From: Malaya genurostris
Lineage: Eukaryota > Arthropoda > Insecta > Diptera > Culicidae
Assembly (NCBI RefSeq): GCF_030247185.1
Contig: NC_080571.1
Span: 166,961,047 to 167,025,046 of the forward strand
Reading direction: 5' to 3'
Length of the DNA: 64,000 nt
The notes under the pieces are model-generated. The model was not told the origin of the DNA, searched no databases, and saw only the letters and a list, made by a program, of their open reading frames with translations. Below are positions 56,138 through 64,000 of this stretch, piece by piece (position 1 is the first letter of the stretch; the number at the start of each line of letters is the position of its first letter). Made by a program: the position numbers and the translations under genes.

Positions 56138-56668
56138 CAATGTCGGCTGGCTCAGATTCGAGTGCTATGGCTGATCGTTAAATCTGACGAGGATTTTATC
56201 ACTTGCTCAGAGTTTTGCCATCATGTTGTCCATATGAAATGTGGCAAATTAAATAAGCCTTTCTTGAAGGTACTAGCCGATAGTCCTAATTTGCTTTGGA
56301 TGTGTGATGAATGCTTTAAATTAATGAAGCTAGTTCGTTTTCGGGAAACGATCTTATCACTAGGATGCGTAATTTCAGCTGTCTCCGAAAAAATGGAATC
56401 AGTCTGTGCTGAGCTGAAAGCCGAAATCACGAAAAACAGCAAATATCGCGCCTTTCTCGCAAAGTTTCTGTTTCGACTCCGAGGCGTAATAGTGATAAAA
56501 ATCAACGGCGCTTCTCATCCTGCTGCAAAGCGTCGTCGCGAAGAAGGATCAGAATCAACTTATTCACTGATTTGCGGGCGGAAACCAGTTGAAAATTGCA
56601 GCATTTCTACGGTTCTCTGGTATGGATTTATTTGTCTCGGTTTTATCCCAGCGTCACCAAGCAAATAG
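56138..56668 (+). pseudogene. LINE ORF1 with PHD-type finger
   Basis: The frame from about 56102 reads ITCSEFCHHVVHMKCGKLNK and WMCDECFKLMKL: the second half of a C4-H-C3 finger with the conserved Trp. The first Cys pair is not visible in this frame, so a frameshift probably lies near 56160-56190. A helical region (SAVSEKMESVCAELKAEI) follows. The ORF ends at 56668 in unrelated sequence. In CR1-like elements ORF1 is an RNA-binding chaperone-type protein. Confidence 0.7.
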
Positions 56669-57299
56669 TCGAACAACTAACAAGAGATGGTCTTCAGTGC
56701 AAAGACGAGGTTAAGGTTGTCCCATTGGTGAAAAAGGAACTGACGTCAATAGTATGAATTTCATTTCCTTCAATGTCGGGGTACTATCCCACTCGTTCCC
56801 GATACGTGGCCTCTAAGGGGACAATCGTGACAAAAACATTTGGTACCCAGCGATCGATGTTTCAGCACCAACACCCGATGAGCCTACCATTCCAGAATCG
56901 TCTCCCGGTACTTCGTCGCAGGCTTTATTGAATACACCCGACTTATGATCATGTGATGATGTGAGAATGCTGGGACGCGTTGTAGTTGGTGCTATGGAAG
57001 CTCTCGTATCCCCCATCACAGTCGATAGTCGGTCCTGTATGTGGGTGTGCTACGAGAGTCTTCCAAACGCCTTCTCAAGCAAGTATTGTTTTGTATCGTC
57101 TTCTAGTGTTCACCAGATGTCAGCATCCTGAATTCATTCCACAGCCGTTTTGCTCTAGCACTCCGCACGACGCACCGATTGATACCACACCGGGAGACAC
57201 CAAAATTCGCATTCTGGAAGCTCCTGATACTGATACTGATCCCACAGTAGAGCTTTCGCAGCCTGAGTTCACCAGTCGTCTCGATCCTGTGCGCGGTGG

Positions 57300-58227
57300 C
57301 GTGGGAGGAGTCTTCCAAACCACAATAAACGACAATCATACATCCAATTTGCACATCTACTATCAAAATGTAGGCGGCATAAACGCGTGTATTTACGATT
57401 ATCGTCTAGTATGTGCAGACGATTATTACGACATAATCGCTCTCTTTGAAACGTGGCTTAACGGAAATACATTAACGGAAATACGTTAACAGGATTTTGT
57501 GTCGAGCAGGTATGGGTGCGCATGAAACTATCTGATTTCTCACTTTTCGTTTGTGCGATTTATCTTCCTTCCGGACCGTTGTCGTGACTTACAGCTGATT
57601 AATGTACACATTGAGTTTTTGAACGAAATTTCGTCTGCTCAAGCGCTGCCCATTGACGAAATCATGATTGTTGGTGATTTCAATTTTCCCGGCTTACATT
57701 GGTGTGCCACTTCCGATGGATTTTCATTTGCTATCCCCGTATTATCAACATTGCATATTGGGATTACCACTCTGCTCGACGGGTACAATATTAATTTGTT
57801 ACGACAGTTAAATAATGTCGTCAATGAGAACGGCCAAATGATCGACCTCTGCTTTTCCAGCAAATCTGGCGTCGCACCCAGGATCAGTGCTGCAATATTT
57901 CCTCTTGTCTCTCTTCGACATCATCCTCCGCTGCATATTATTCTCGAGACTAAACGTTTGTCCAACAACTGTGACGCACCTGCCATCATCAGCTATAATT
58001 TTAAACGAGCCGACTATACTAGCATGACTGACTTCCTATCGAACATCGACTGGGATGAAATTTTTGACAACGATGATGTCAACGCCGCTGTTCAGACCTT
58101 TTCTAATGTTTTGATGTATGCGATTGATTACTTCGTACCAAAACGGTTCAGGCGAAATTCTCAGCATCCGCCGTGGCAAACTATTGAACTATTGAAAACT
58201 ACCAAAAGAGCTGCTCTGAAACAATAA
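57300..58227 (+). pseudogene. LINE ORF2 start: AP-type endonuclease
   Basis: ORF 56986-57489 ends with NLHIYYQNVGGI and ALFETWLNG, the first two blocks of an apurinic-like endonuclease. ORF 57553-58227 continues in another frame with IMIVGDFNFPGLHWC, QMIDLCFSS and further C-terminal sequence to the stop at 58227; the late S-D-H block is weak (SLRHHPPLHI). One frameshift lies near 57489-57553. The enzyme nicks target DNA for target-primed reverse transcription. Confidence 0.82.
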
Positions 58228-58757
58228 TCCAAACATGGTGGATATGTTCTGCGAGATAAGATGTTCTGCGACATAAGATAAATCATATATTCCAAAAACC
58301 CGCGAAGCGTTGCCATACACGTTATTTAAATAATATACAACGCACAATGAAATCTAACCCGAGAGCTTTCCGGAAGCATGTTAATGAGCAAAGGAAAGAA
58401 TTTGGTTTGCCATCACAAATGCAATTCGGAGATCGTATTGGTTCGTCTAATCAAGAAATTTGCCAGCTGTTCTCGGAAAGGTACGCAAGTGTTTTCTTTT
58501 GCAATTTTCTATCTTCGTAGGAAATAGAACGCGCCGCGAATAATGTTCCTGTATCCAATTATGCTCTGCACTCGATCAATATATACGATGAATCGATACA
58601 AACGACAATCGTTGGTATGAAGGCTTCTACCTCTGCAGGCCTAGACGCCATACCAGCAGTCATCTTAAAGAAATGCTCAACTGGGTTAATTACCCCTGTT
58701 TCAGCTGGTTCGTAGGTTGAGCAATTTGTAGAACCGTTGACTACGTTGCACAGCATA
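58228..58757 (+). pseudogene. LINE ORF2 linker to RT, truncated
   Basis: Broken frames show PRAFRKHVNEQRKEFGLPSQ, FSERYASVF and STSAGLDAIPAVILKKC, the typical segment between endonuclease and RT (K-x-x-G-x-D-x-I-P motif). The RT catalytic domain itself is absent. Confidence 0.75.
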
Positions 58758-58759
58758 AA

Positions 58760-59110
58760 TGATTATAACCGGTTGCAAATTCAAACAAACCTCCGAATAT
58801 TATGCAAAGAAATTACAGCCTTTATTTCTTCCCTCTATTTAACTAAAATCAAACGTTTATTGCTCCAATCCTTATCTGACCGCTAACGGGTGGCTACTGA
58901 TCACACAGCAATTACATTCTTATAAGCTATCACTCTTCGCTTTCGTTCGTTCGCTCTCATATATAATCTTACTTATCAAGCTTTAATGTTTTAGTACTAA
59001 TGGTAGAGATGTTCAAAAAATAATAATAATAATAATAATAATACTAACAATAAATATATAATAATTTAGAGAAGACTATATAAGTGTAGTTTTGAGCTGA
59101 TCTGCGAACA
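58760..59110 (-). repeat. BEL-3 3' LTR (boundaries tentative)
   Basis: Bounded by TGATTATAACC on the left and CTGCGAACA on the right of the plus strand, i.e. TGTTCGCAG ... TTATAATCA on the element strand. It contains an (AAT)n microsatellite (59018-59045). The partner LTR is outside the window, so the edges cannot be verified. Confidence 0.55.
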
Positions 59111-59204
59111 TTACTGCCCCCCTTGAACTAGCTTCAACAATATACATCGTTAAAACAACATTACTAACAAAGCAACAACAATCAATTCAAAAAAAAAACT
59201 AAAA

Positions 59205-62200
59205 TTAATTATCATTCTGCTTCTCGCCTAACGTTCCTGGTGGATCGTTTAAAACTTCTGCAGATGGCAAAGGACAAATTCGGGATACGGGCCGTTTGTA
59301 TATTCCATTGATGGTTTTCACGGTTACCACTCTTACTACGCCATCAGAGCCGGGATGAACTTCGATGATCCTAGCCAAAGGCCAGCATAGAGGTGACAGA
59401 TTGTCCTCTCGTAGCACCACGACGTCACCAACACGAATTGAAATTGACTGATGATTTTTATTAGCGGTTTGAAGCTCTGTGAGATACTCTCTGCTCCAAC
59501 GTTGCCAGAAATGTTGAAACATTTGTTGTCGTTGCTGGTAGTGGGCTAAACGGTTTGTGGGAATGCTACGAAGATCTGTTTCAGGTAAGGCTTTCATAGC
59601 AGAGCCTATTAGGAAATGTGCGGGGGTGAGAGCGTCTAAATCTGATGGATCATCAGATAGCGGGGCAAGTGGTCTGGAGTTCAATGCAGCAGCTATTTGT
59701 ACTAGAAGCGTGGAGAAATTTTCAAGGCTGAGCTGATTAGTACCGATTTCCTTTTTCAATGATGTTTTCTCAGAACGAACCGCTGCCTCCCATAGTCCAC
59801 CAAAATTGGGAGCTCTGGGTGGGATAAATTTCCATAAAATTCCTTGTTGAGAAAAGTTGCGACCTATGCAGTTTCGGCTTGCCTCGTTATTCAAAATACC
59901 ATATAGTTCGTTTAGTTCGTGGTGCGCACCAGAGAAATTTTTTACGTTGTCCGAATGAATCTCAGTTGGTACTCCATGGTGTCCAATGAAGCGACGAAAA
60001 GCAGAAATAAATCCAACCGTCGATAAATCGCTAACAATTTCCAAATGTATTGCCTTTGTAGTAAAACAGACGAAAACAGCGATATATGCTTTCGAAGCTG
60101 CCGCACGACGATGCGCAGGTTTCAAATAGAAAGGGCCACAGTAGTCAACACCTACAATTGTAAATGGTCTGCTTGGACGAACTCTTAAACCTGGAAGCTG
60201 GCCCATGGGTTGCTGAATGGGTACTGGGTTGGAACGAAAACAGCGATAACAGTTCCGAAGTTCTGAATTAACTACTCGCTTGCCATGTATAGGCCAAAAT
60301 TCCTGTCGCATTACTGCTAACGTTAATTGACGTCCTCCGTGGACAGTTATACGATGAAAATAGTCTACAAGCAAACTCGTGAACGGATGTGCACTGGGTA
60401 TGATCGCTGGATGTTTGGCTTCATATTCATATTCGGAATTGCGCAAACGACCACCAACTCTGATAACCCCGTTATCGTCCAGAAACGGATGAAGTAGCCT
60501 GAGCGTAGATCCCTTTTGGACCAATCGATGTTTACGTAGATGCTTAAGTTCTTCTGGGAAACATTCAGTTTGAGCTAGTTTAATCATTGCCAATTTTGCC
60601 TCTGAAATTTCCTCAACTGTCAAAAAAGGGGTAAGATTACGTTGCTTTGAATTTCGACAGTTACGACAAAAACGGATGCAATATGCCACTATGCGTAAAA
60701 ACGGTTCTAATGAAGATCGCAACAAAAACAATACGTTGGGCTCCCTTTGGGAAACGACAGAATGTGTCAGTACACGAACTTCCAATTCTTCCTCAGAATG
60801 ACTTCCGCTTACGTCGGGAGTTTGTGACGAATAGGTCTCCTCATAAGCTTTCAACCATGGGGGTCCACTTTTCCAAAGAGAGCTCTCCACAAATTCATTA
60901 ACTGACATTCCGCGAGATACTAAATCAGCAGGGTTTTCTTTACCAGAGATATGCTGCCAACGATGACCATGAGTAATGGTTTGAATCGAGGAAACTCGAT
61001 TGGCCACGAAGGTCTTCCATGTATTCGGCGGGGCATTTAACCAATGTAATACTATAGTGGAATCTGACCAAAAGGTACATTTAATCTCAGTTAAATGGAG
61101 CGCTTTGGCCACCTTTGCATACAAGCAAGCTGCTTCCTTTGCTGAACATAGCTCTAAACGGGGAAGGGTCAGTCTTTTTAGTGGAGCAACGCGAGATTTA
61201 GATGATATCAACTCAATGCGAATGTTGCCTGCTTTATCTTCTGAGCGTACATAGAAACAGGATCCATAGGCTGATTCCGAGGCATCTGCGAAACAATGAA
61301 ATTGAACGTTAGTCCAACTTGGGATGAATGCAAATCTGCTGATTCGAAGCTCTGCCAATCCCTTCAGCTGAGTATAAAAATTCAACCATCTCTTTTCTAG
61401 TAATGTTGGTACAGGAGCGTCCCAGCTAGACTGCAACAAGGAGATTTCTTGCATCAAAATTTTTGCCACAATAACAATTGGTGAAATCAAACCAAGGGGA
61501 TCAAAAAGTTTAGCAATGGTGGATAGAATATTCCTCCTAGTCCATTTATTACTCTGATTTCCAATGTTGTAAACGAATCGTAAATCATCCGTTTTAGGCT
61601 CCCAAGTAATCCCCAAGGCCTTAACTTCTTCATTCAGAAATGGCTCAAATGAAATTGATAAGCTCGTTCCAAGTTGCTCTTTGGGTACATCAGCCAGAAC
61701 TTCCGAACGATTCGAACACCATTTTCTTAGAGTGAAACCTCCCTTCGACAGAAGCTCATCCAACTCCATCCGTAATTGAATGGCTTCAGACACAGTAGCT
61801 GCTCCCCCTATGTAGTCGTCTACATAAAAATCATAAACCAAAGCGACACTCGCTAGGGGATAGAGAGAGCCCTCATCATTTGCAAGTTGGTGTAGTGATC
61901 TAATTGCTAAGAAGGATGATGGTGTTAATCCATAGGTCACAGTTAACAGCTCATAGATTCCAATGGGTTCGTTAGGCGAAAATCTCCATAAAATCCGTTG
62001 AAAATGCGTATCGTCCTGATGTAAGCTTACTTGTCTATACATCCTCTCAATATCACCAACAAGCGCCACCTCATGCTTACGAAACCGCACAAGGAGACTT
62101 AATAGATCATCTTGAATCAACGGTCCCTTAAGAAGAACATCATTCAATGCAAATCCGCTGTCTGTGCGCGCCGACCCATCGAAGACGACGCGCATTTTTG

Positions 62201-62411
62201 TTGTAGTGCTCGATTCCTTCACCACGGCATGATGGGGTAAATAATATGCATTCGGCTGAATATCGTTCACGGCATCAGTCACCGGAACGGCTAGTTTTTT
62301 CATGTGTCCCAAGTCCAAGTATTCCTGCATAAATGCGTCATATTGACATTTCATCTCAGGGTTCAGTTGCAATCGTTTTTCCAATTTAGAAAACCTTACA
62401 AGTGCAGCGGC
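59205..62411 (-). CDS. pol: BEL-3 Pol: RT, RNase H, integrase
   Basis: An open reading frame of over 1060 codons. RT: ANAYYLPHHAVVKE-like start (QPNAYYLPHHAV), MRVVFDGSAR, ERMYRQVSLH and catalytic FYVDDYIGGA. RNase H: HCFADASESAYGS, TFWSDSTIVLHWL, GKENPADLVSRG. Integrase: zinc module (HRITVHGGRQLT ... CYRCF), catalytic Asp in IVGVDYCGPF and IHSDNVKNF, catalytic Glu in FGGLWEAAVRSEK. The C-terminal domain ends with LCWPLARIIEVHPGSDG. All catalytic acids are present. The upstream protease ORF is in the same frame, separated only by the TAA at 62412-62414. Confidence 0.95.
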   Translation of the reverse strand, partial: AAALVRFSKLEKRLQLNPEMKCQYDAFMQEYLDLGHMKKLAVPVTDAVNDIQPNAYYLPHHAVVKESSTTTKMRVVFDGSARTDSGFALNDVLLKGPLIQDDLLSLLVRFRKHEVALVGDIERMYRQVSLHQDDTHFQRILWRFSPNEPIGIYELLTVTYGLTPSSFLAIRSLHQLANDEGSLYPLASVALVYDFYVDDYIGGAATVSEAIQLRMELDELLSKGGFTLRKWCSNRSEVLADVPKEQLGTSLSISFEPFLNEEVKALGITWEPKTDDLRFVYNIGNQSNKWTRRNILSTIAKLFDPLGLISPIVIVAKILMQEISLLQSSWDAPVPTLLEKRWLNFYTQLKGLAELRISRFAFIPSWTNVQFHCFADASESAYGSCFYVRSEDKAGNIRIELISSKSRVAPLKRLTLPRLELCSAKEAACLYAKVAKALHLTEIKCTFWSDSTIVLHWLNAPPNTWKTFVANRVSSIQTITHGHRWQHISGKENPADLVSRGMSVNEFVESSLWKSGPPWLKAYEETYSSQTPDVSGSHSEEELEVRVLTHSVVSQREPNVLFLLRSSLEPFLRIVAYCIRFCRNCRNSKQRNLTPFLTVEEISEAKLAMIKLAQTECFPEELKHLRKHRLVQKGSTLRLLHPFLDDNGVIRVGGRLRNSEYEYEAKHPAIIPSAHPFTSLLVDYFHRITVHGGRQLTLAVMRQEFWPIHGKRVVNSELRNCYRCFRSNPVPIQQPMGQLPGLRVRPSRPFTIVGVDYCGPFYLKPAHRRAAASKAYIAVFVCFTTKAIHLEIVSDLSTVGFISAFRRFIGHHGVPTEIHSDNVKNFSGAHHELNELYGILNNEASRNCIGRNFSQQGILWKFIPPRAPNFGGLWEAAVRSEKTSLKKEIGTNQLSLENFSTLLVQIAAALNSRPLAPLSDDPSDLDALTPAHFLIGSAMKALPETDLRSIPTNRLAHYQQRQQMFQHFWQRWSREYLTELQTANKNHQSISIRVGDVVVLREDNLSPLCWPLARIIEVHPGSDGVVRVVTVKTINGIYKRPVSRICPLPSAEVLNDPPGTLGEKQNDN

Positions 62412-63419
62412 TTAAGATTCGCCCAACATTCTGCTAAAATTTAAATGCTTCGGTAAACGTACAAAGTATCTACCATCACTTAAACGTCCATGTGTGTTGA
62501 CAAAGTGCGCCTCACAATCCTGCTCCTCCTTAGTCCATGTGGGTTTATCTTCAGTGCTTTCTACCTTCCAAAACCTTTCTAGAATATTCTCAAGCTTCTC
62601 TGGTGCAGTGGCCAGATAGCATTGGATTGGTTGTTCATTCCTACTTGTACCTCTTCCCGATACAATCCAACCAAAAACAGTGTCTACTAGTACAGGACAA
62701 TCCGGGCCTAAAGCGATATGTCGGCCTTCGCGATCATACATAAATTGATAGAAATGTTCCGCCCCAATCAATAAATCAATCCTACTGCTCGTATTAAAGT
62801 CTGGATCGGCCATCTGAAGGTGTTCTGGTATTTTCCAATGATCCACTGCTACTGTATAGGTCGGTAACTCAGAAGTGACCCGTTTCAAAATCAAAAAATC
62901 TACTTTTGTAGAGAATTTCGTTACTCGAGAGCTAATAACCGTGCTAACTGCATGCTTAGATCGTAATTCAGACTGTCCAACCCCGCAAATCGGAACATTA
63001 ACAGAGCGACGTTTCAACCCCAACATTTGACATAGTCGCTCACTCATCATATTGGCTTGAGATCCATTATCGAGAAGAGCCCTTGCTAGTTGTTTATTCC
63101 CATTTTTATCTCGCACTTGCAAAACAACCGTGGACAAAAACACACTTGTAACGTCACTATTTAGACCAGCATTATATATTCCAATTGCATCAGCTTCCGT
63201 TCTTTCCAGTTGCTCAGTCTCCAGTTCACTAGTAACTAAATTGGATGACGACTGCACGTCTGGTCCTCTGGATAGCTGCATATCTGTCGTATTATTTATT
63301 GCTCTGCTACTCAGCGGAAAACCAGGATGGATGAGAGAATGGTGTTTCTTACCACAGGTTCTACAGAACCCAATGTCCTTCTCGAAGGCAATTACTGCAT
63401 AGCCGTTTACTATTAACAA
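62412..63419 (-). CDS. pro: BEL-3 protease region of Gag-Pol
   Basis: 335-codon ORF. It begins inside the last Gag zinc cluster (FCRTCGKKHHSLIHPGF), passes a Ser-rich linker, and contains the aspartic protease motif RALLDNGSQANMM, then the BEL post-protease segment (IDLLIGAEHFYQFM, FGWIVSGRG, FWKVE). It ends LNFSRMLGES at the TAA at 62412-62414; the frame stays open beyond, so this is probably one nonsense change in a formerly continuous Gag-Pol. It overlaps the Gag ORF in another frame (63361-63419). Confidence 0.9.
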   Translation of the reverse strand: MLIVNGYAVIAFEKDIGFCRTCGKKHHSLIHPGFPLSSRAINNTTDMQLSRGPDVQSSSNLVTSELETEQLERTEADAIGIYNAGLNSDVTSVFLSTVVLQVRDKNGNKQLARALLDNGSQANMMSERLCQMLGLKRRSVNVPICGVGQSELRSKHAVSTVISSRVTKFSTKVDFLILKRVTSELPTYTVAVDHWKIPEHLQMADPDFNTSSRIDLLIGAEHFYQFMYDREGRHIALGPDCPVLVDTVFGWIVSGRGTSRNEQPIQCYLATAPEKLENILERFWKVESTEDKPTWTKEEQDCEAHFVNTHGRLSDGRYFVRLPKHLNFSRMLGES

Positions 63420-64000
63420 AATCTAATTTTTCCTTTTGACTCAAGCTAAGAAATTTCGCACATCTCGCCAAGTAATGACTAACACCACAGCAAACACACT
63501 TCGTATTGGCTCTCTCATTGCCAGTGGCAGCGTTAATAGCTAACTTGTTTCGTTTTAACAATGACTTGGACGAAGAATTACTGGTTTCAAAAGCGTTAGC
63601 TGAGACAGCATCTAAGACGCGTGTTCGTTTTTCTAAAAAGGCCACTAAAATCTCGAAAGTAGGAATATCAACTGATGCTGCATAATCTTCCCAAAGTTGT
63701 AAAGAATGACCATCTAATTTTGAACACATCCAATGAATTATTAGAGCACCCCAGCTGTCTGTAGTTTCACCTAATTGCTTTAATATTATTAATCGCTGTT
63801 CGAATTCATCGACTAGACCATGAATTGCAACCGCGGATTCTTTTTCGATCTTCGGATATTCCATCAATGCTTGAAGATGCCGTTTCTTGAGCAAATATTC
63901 GTTCGAGTATCTCTTAGTAATTGTGTTCCAAGCAATGTCGTAATTCTCACTCGTGATCGTCAAAGATTCAATGAGATTAGCAGCTTCCCCTCTTAATGCC
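63361..64000 (-). CDS. gag: BEL-3 Gag (C-terminal part; continues past window)
   Basis: The frame is open through the right edge (upstream codons read EAANLIESLTITSENYD), so the first ATG at 63963 is not the true start. It has the BEL gag core (DUF1759-like: WNTITKRYSNEYLLKKRHLQ in part, LGETTDSWGALIIHWMCSKL in part), then CVCCGVSHYLARCAKF and CSNCLREGHWV zinc motifs. It stops in the knuckle through a frameshift; protease continues in the neighbouring frame. Whether its N-terminus carries a PHD finger cannot be seen. Confidence 0.92.
   Translation of the reverse strand, partial: ALRGEAANLIESLTITSENYDIAWNTITKRYSNEYLLKKRHLQALMEYPKIEKESAVAIHGLVDEFEQRLIILKQLGETTDSWGALIIHWMCSKLDGHSLQLWEDYAASVDIPTFEILVAFLEKRTRVLDAVSANAFETSNSSSKSLLKRNKLAINAATGNERANTKCVCCGVSHYLARCAKFLSLSQKEKLDFVNSKRLCSNCLREGHWVL

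Larger units (their letters stand above)
56102..58757 (+). mobile_element. CR1-like non-LTR retrotransposon (LINE), 5' portion
   Basis: Order: ORF1 with a PHD-type Cys/His domain, an endonuclease-type ORF2 start, then a short stretch leading into RT. It stops abruptly at about 58757, where the BEL-3 LTR begins, so RT is missing. PHD domains in ORF1 are established for CR1-like elements. Confidence 0.75.
58760..64000 (-). mobile_element. BEL-3: near-intact BEL/Pao retrotransposon, cut by the window edge
   Basis: Minus-strand gag-pol with only one frameshift and one in-frame stop in the visible 4.8 kb. A 3' LTR candidate lies at 58760-59110, with the polypurine tract AAGGGGGGCAG (59114-59124) beside it. 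The 5' LTR and Gag N-terminus lie beyond 64000. Confidence 0.9.

Overview
This is eukaryotic DNA from an insect, most likely a mosquito (Culicidae, Aedes-like). The evidence is a liprin-alpha first coding exon of dipteran type at 639-887, a dispersed repeat family (GCCTTTCTCATATAGAAAGG ends, CCGGTTCCGGAAG core) that I associate with mosquito genomes, and a dense load of BEL/Pao, Ty3/gypsy, Tc1/mariner and hAT elements. Species assignment is inference.

The only recognisable host gene is the plus-strand liprin-alpha exon. It ends in a phase-0 splice donor, so the rest of the window is probably the 5' part of one very long intron filled with transposons. No further liprin exon was recognised. 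A minus-strand DUF4780-like ORF (27.05-27.77 kb) is either a mobile-element-associated gene or a partial host gene.

Layout. 0.9-3.2 kb: AT-rich, no gene. 3237-24878: a three-level nest of LTR retrotransposons, all minus strand, each with an exact target-site duplication (TSD). BEL-1 (TSD GCTTC) carries a PHD-finger gag, pol and a broken fusion-type env. Gypsy-B (9088-21644, TSD GTAG) lies in its RT and has a tiny interior. Gypsy-A (10965-19588, TSD GTGG) lies inside Gypsy-B. By-eye LTR divergence (about 1.8%, 0.5%, 0.4%) follows the nesting order. 24.9-31.4 kb: LINE and gag scraps, the DUF4780 ORF, a deleted mariner, two abutting TTAA MITEs and a hAT MITE. 32.1-35.2 kb: mosquito repeat copies in opposite orientation, one with an exact 329-bp tandem array. 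35251-41082: BEL-2 (plus strand, degenerate), inserted into that repeat family and carrying a hAT MITE in its 5' LTR. 43843-47963: Gypsy-C (plus strand, Mag-like, TSD AGTA). 48.6-54.5 kb: two copies of an unclassified inverted-repeat element, a hAT relic, and two unrelated Tc1/mariner elements (DD37D and DD41D) that each had the 5' half replaced by an inverted copy of their own 3' end. 54.5-58.8 kb: a BEL gag relic and a CR1-like LINE relic (PHD ORF1, endonuclease, start of RT). 58.8-64.0 kb: BEL-3, minus strand, almost intact, running off the right edge.

Few of these genes work together beyond each element's own gag-pol(-env) module. The most unusual points are the PHD fingers in unrelated retroelement proteins, the env in a BEL element, the small Gypsy-B that may borrow proteins from relatives of Gypsy-A, and the twin fold-back transposons.
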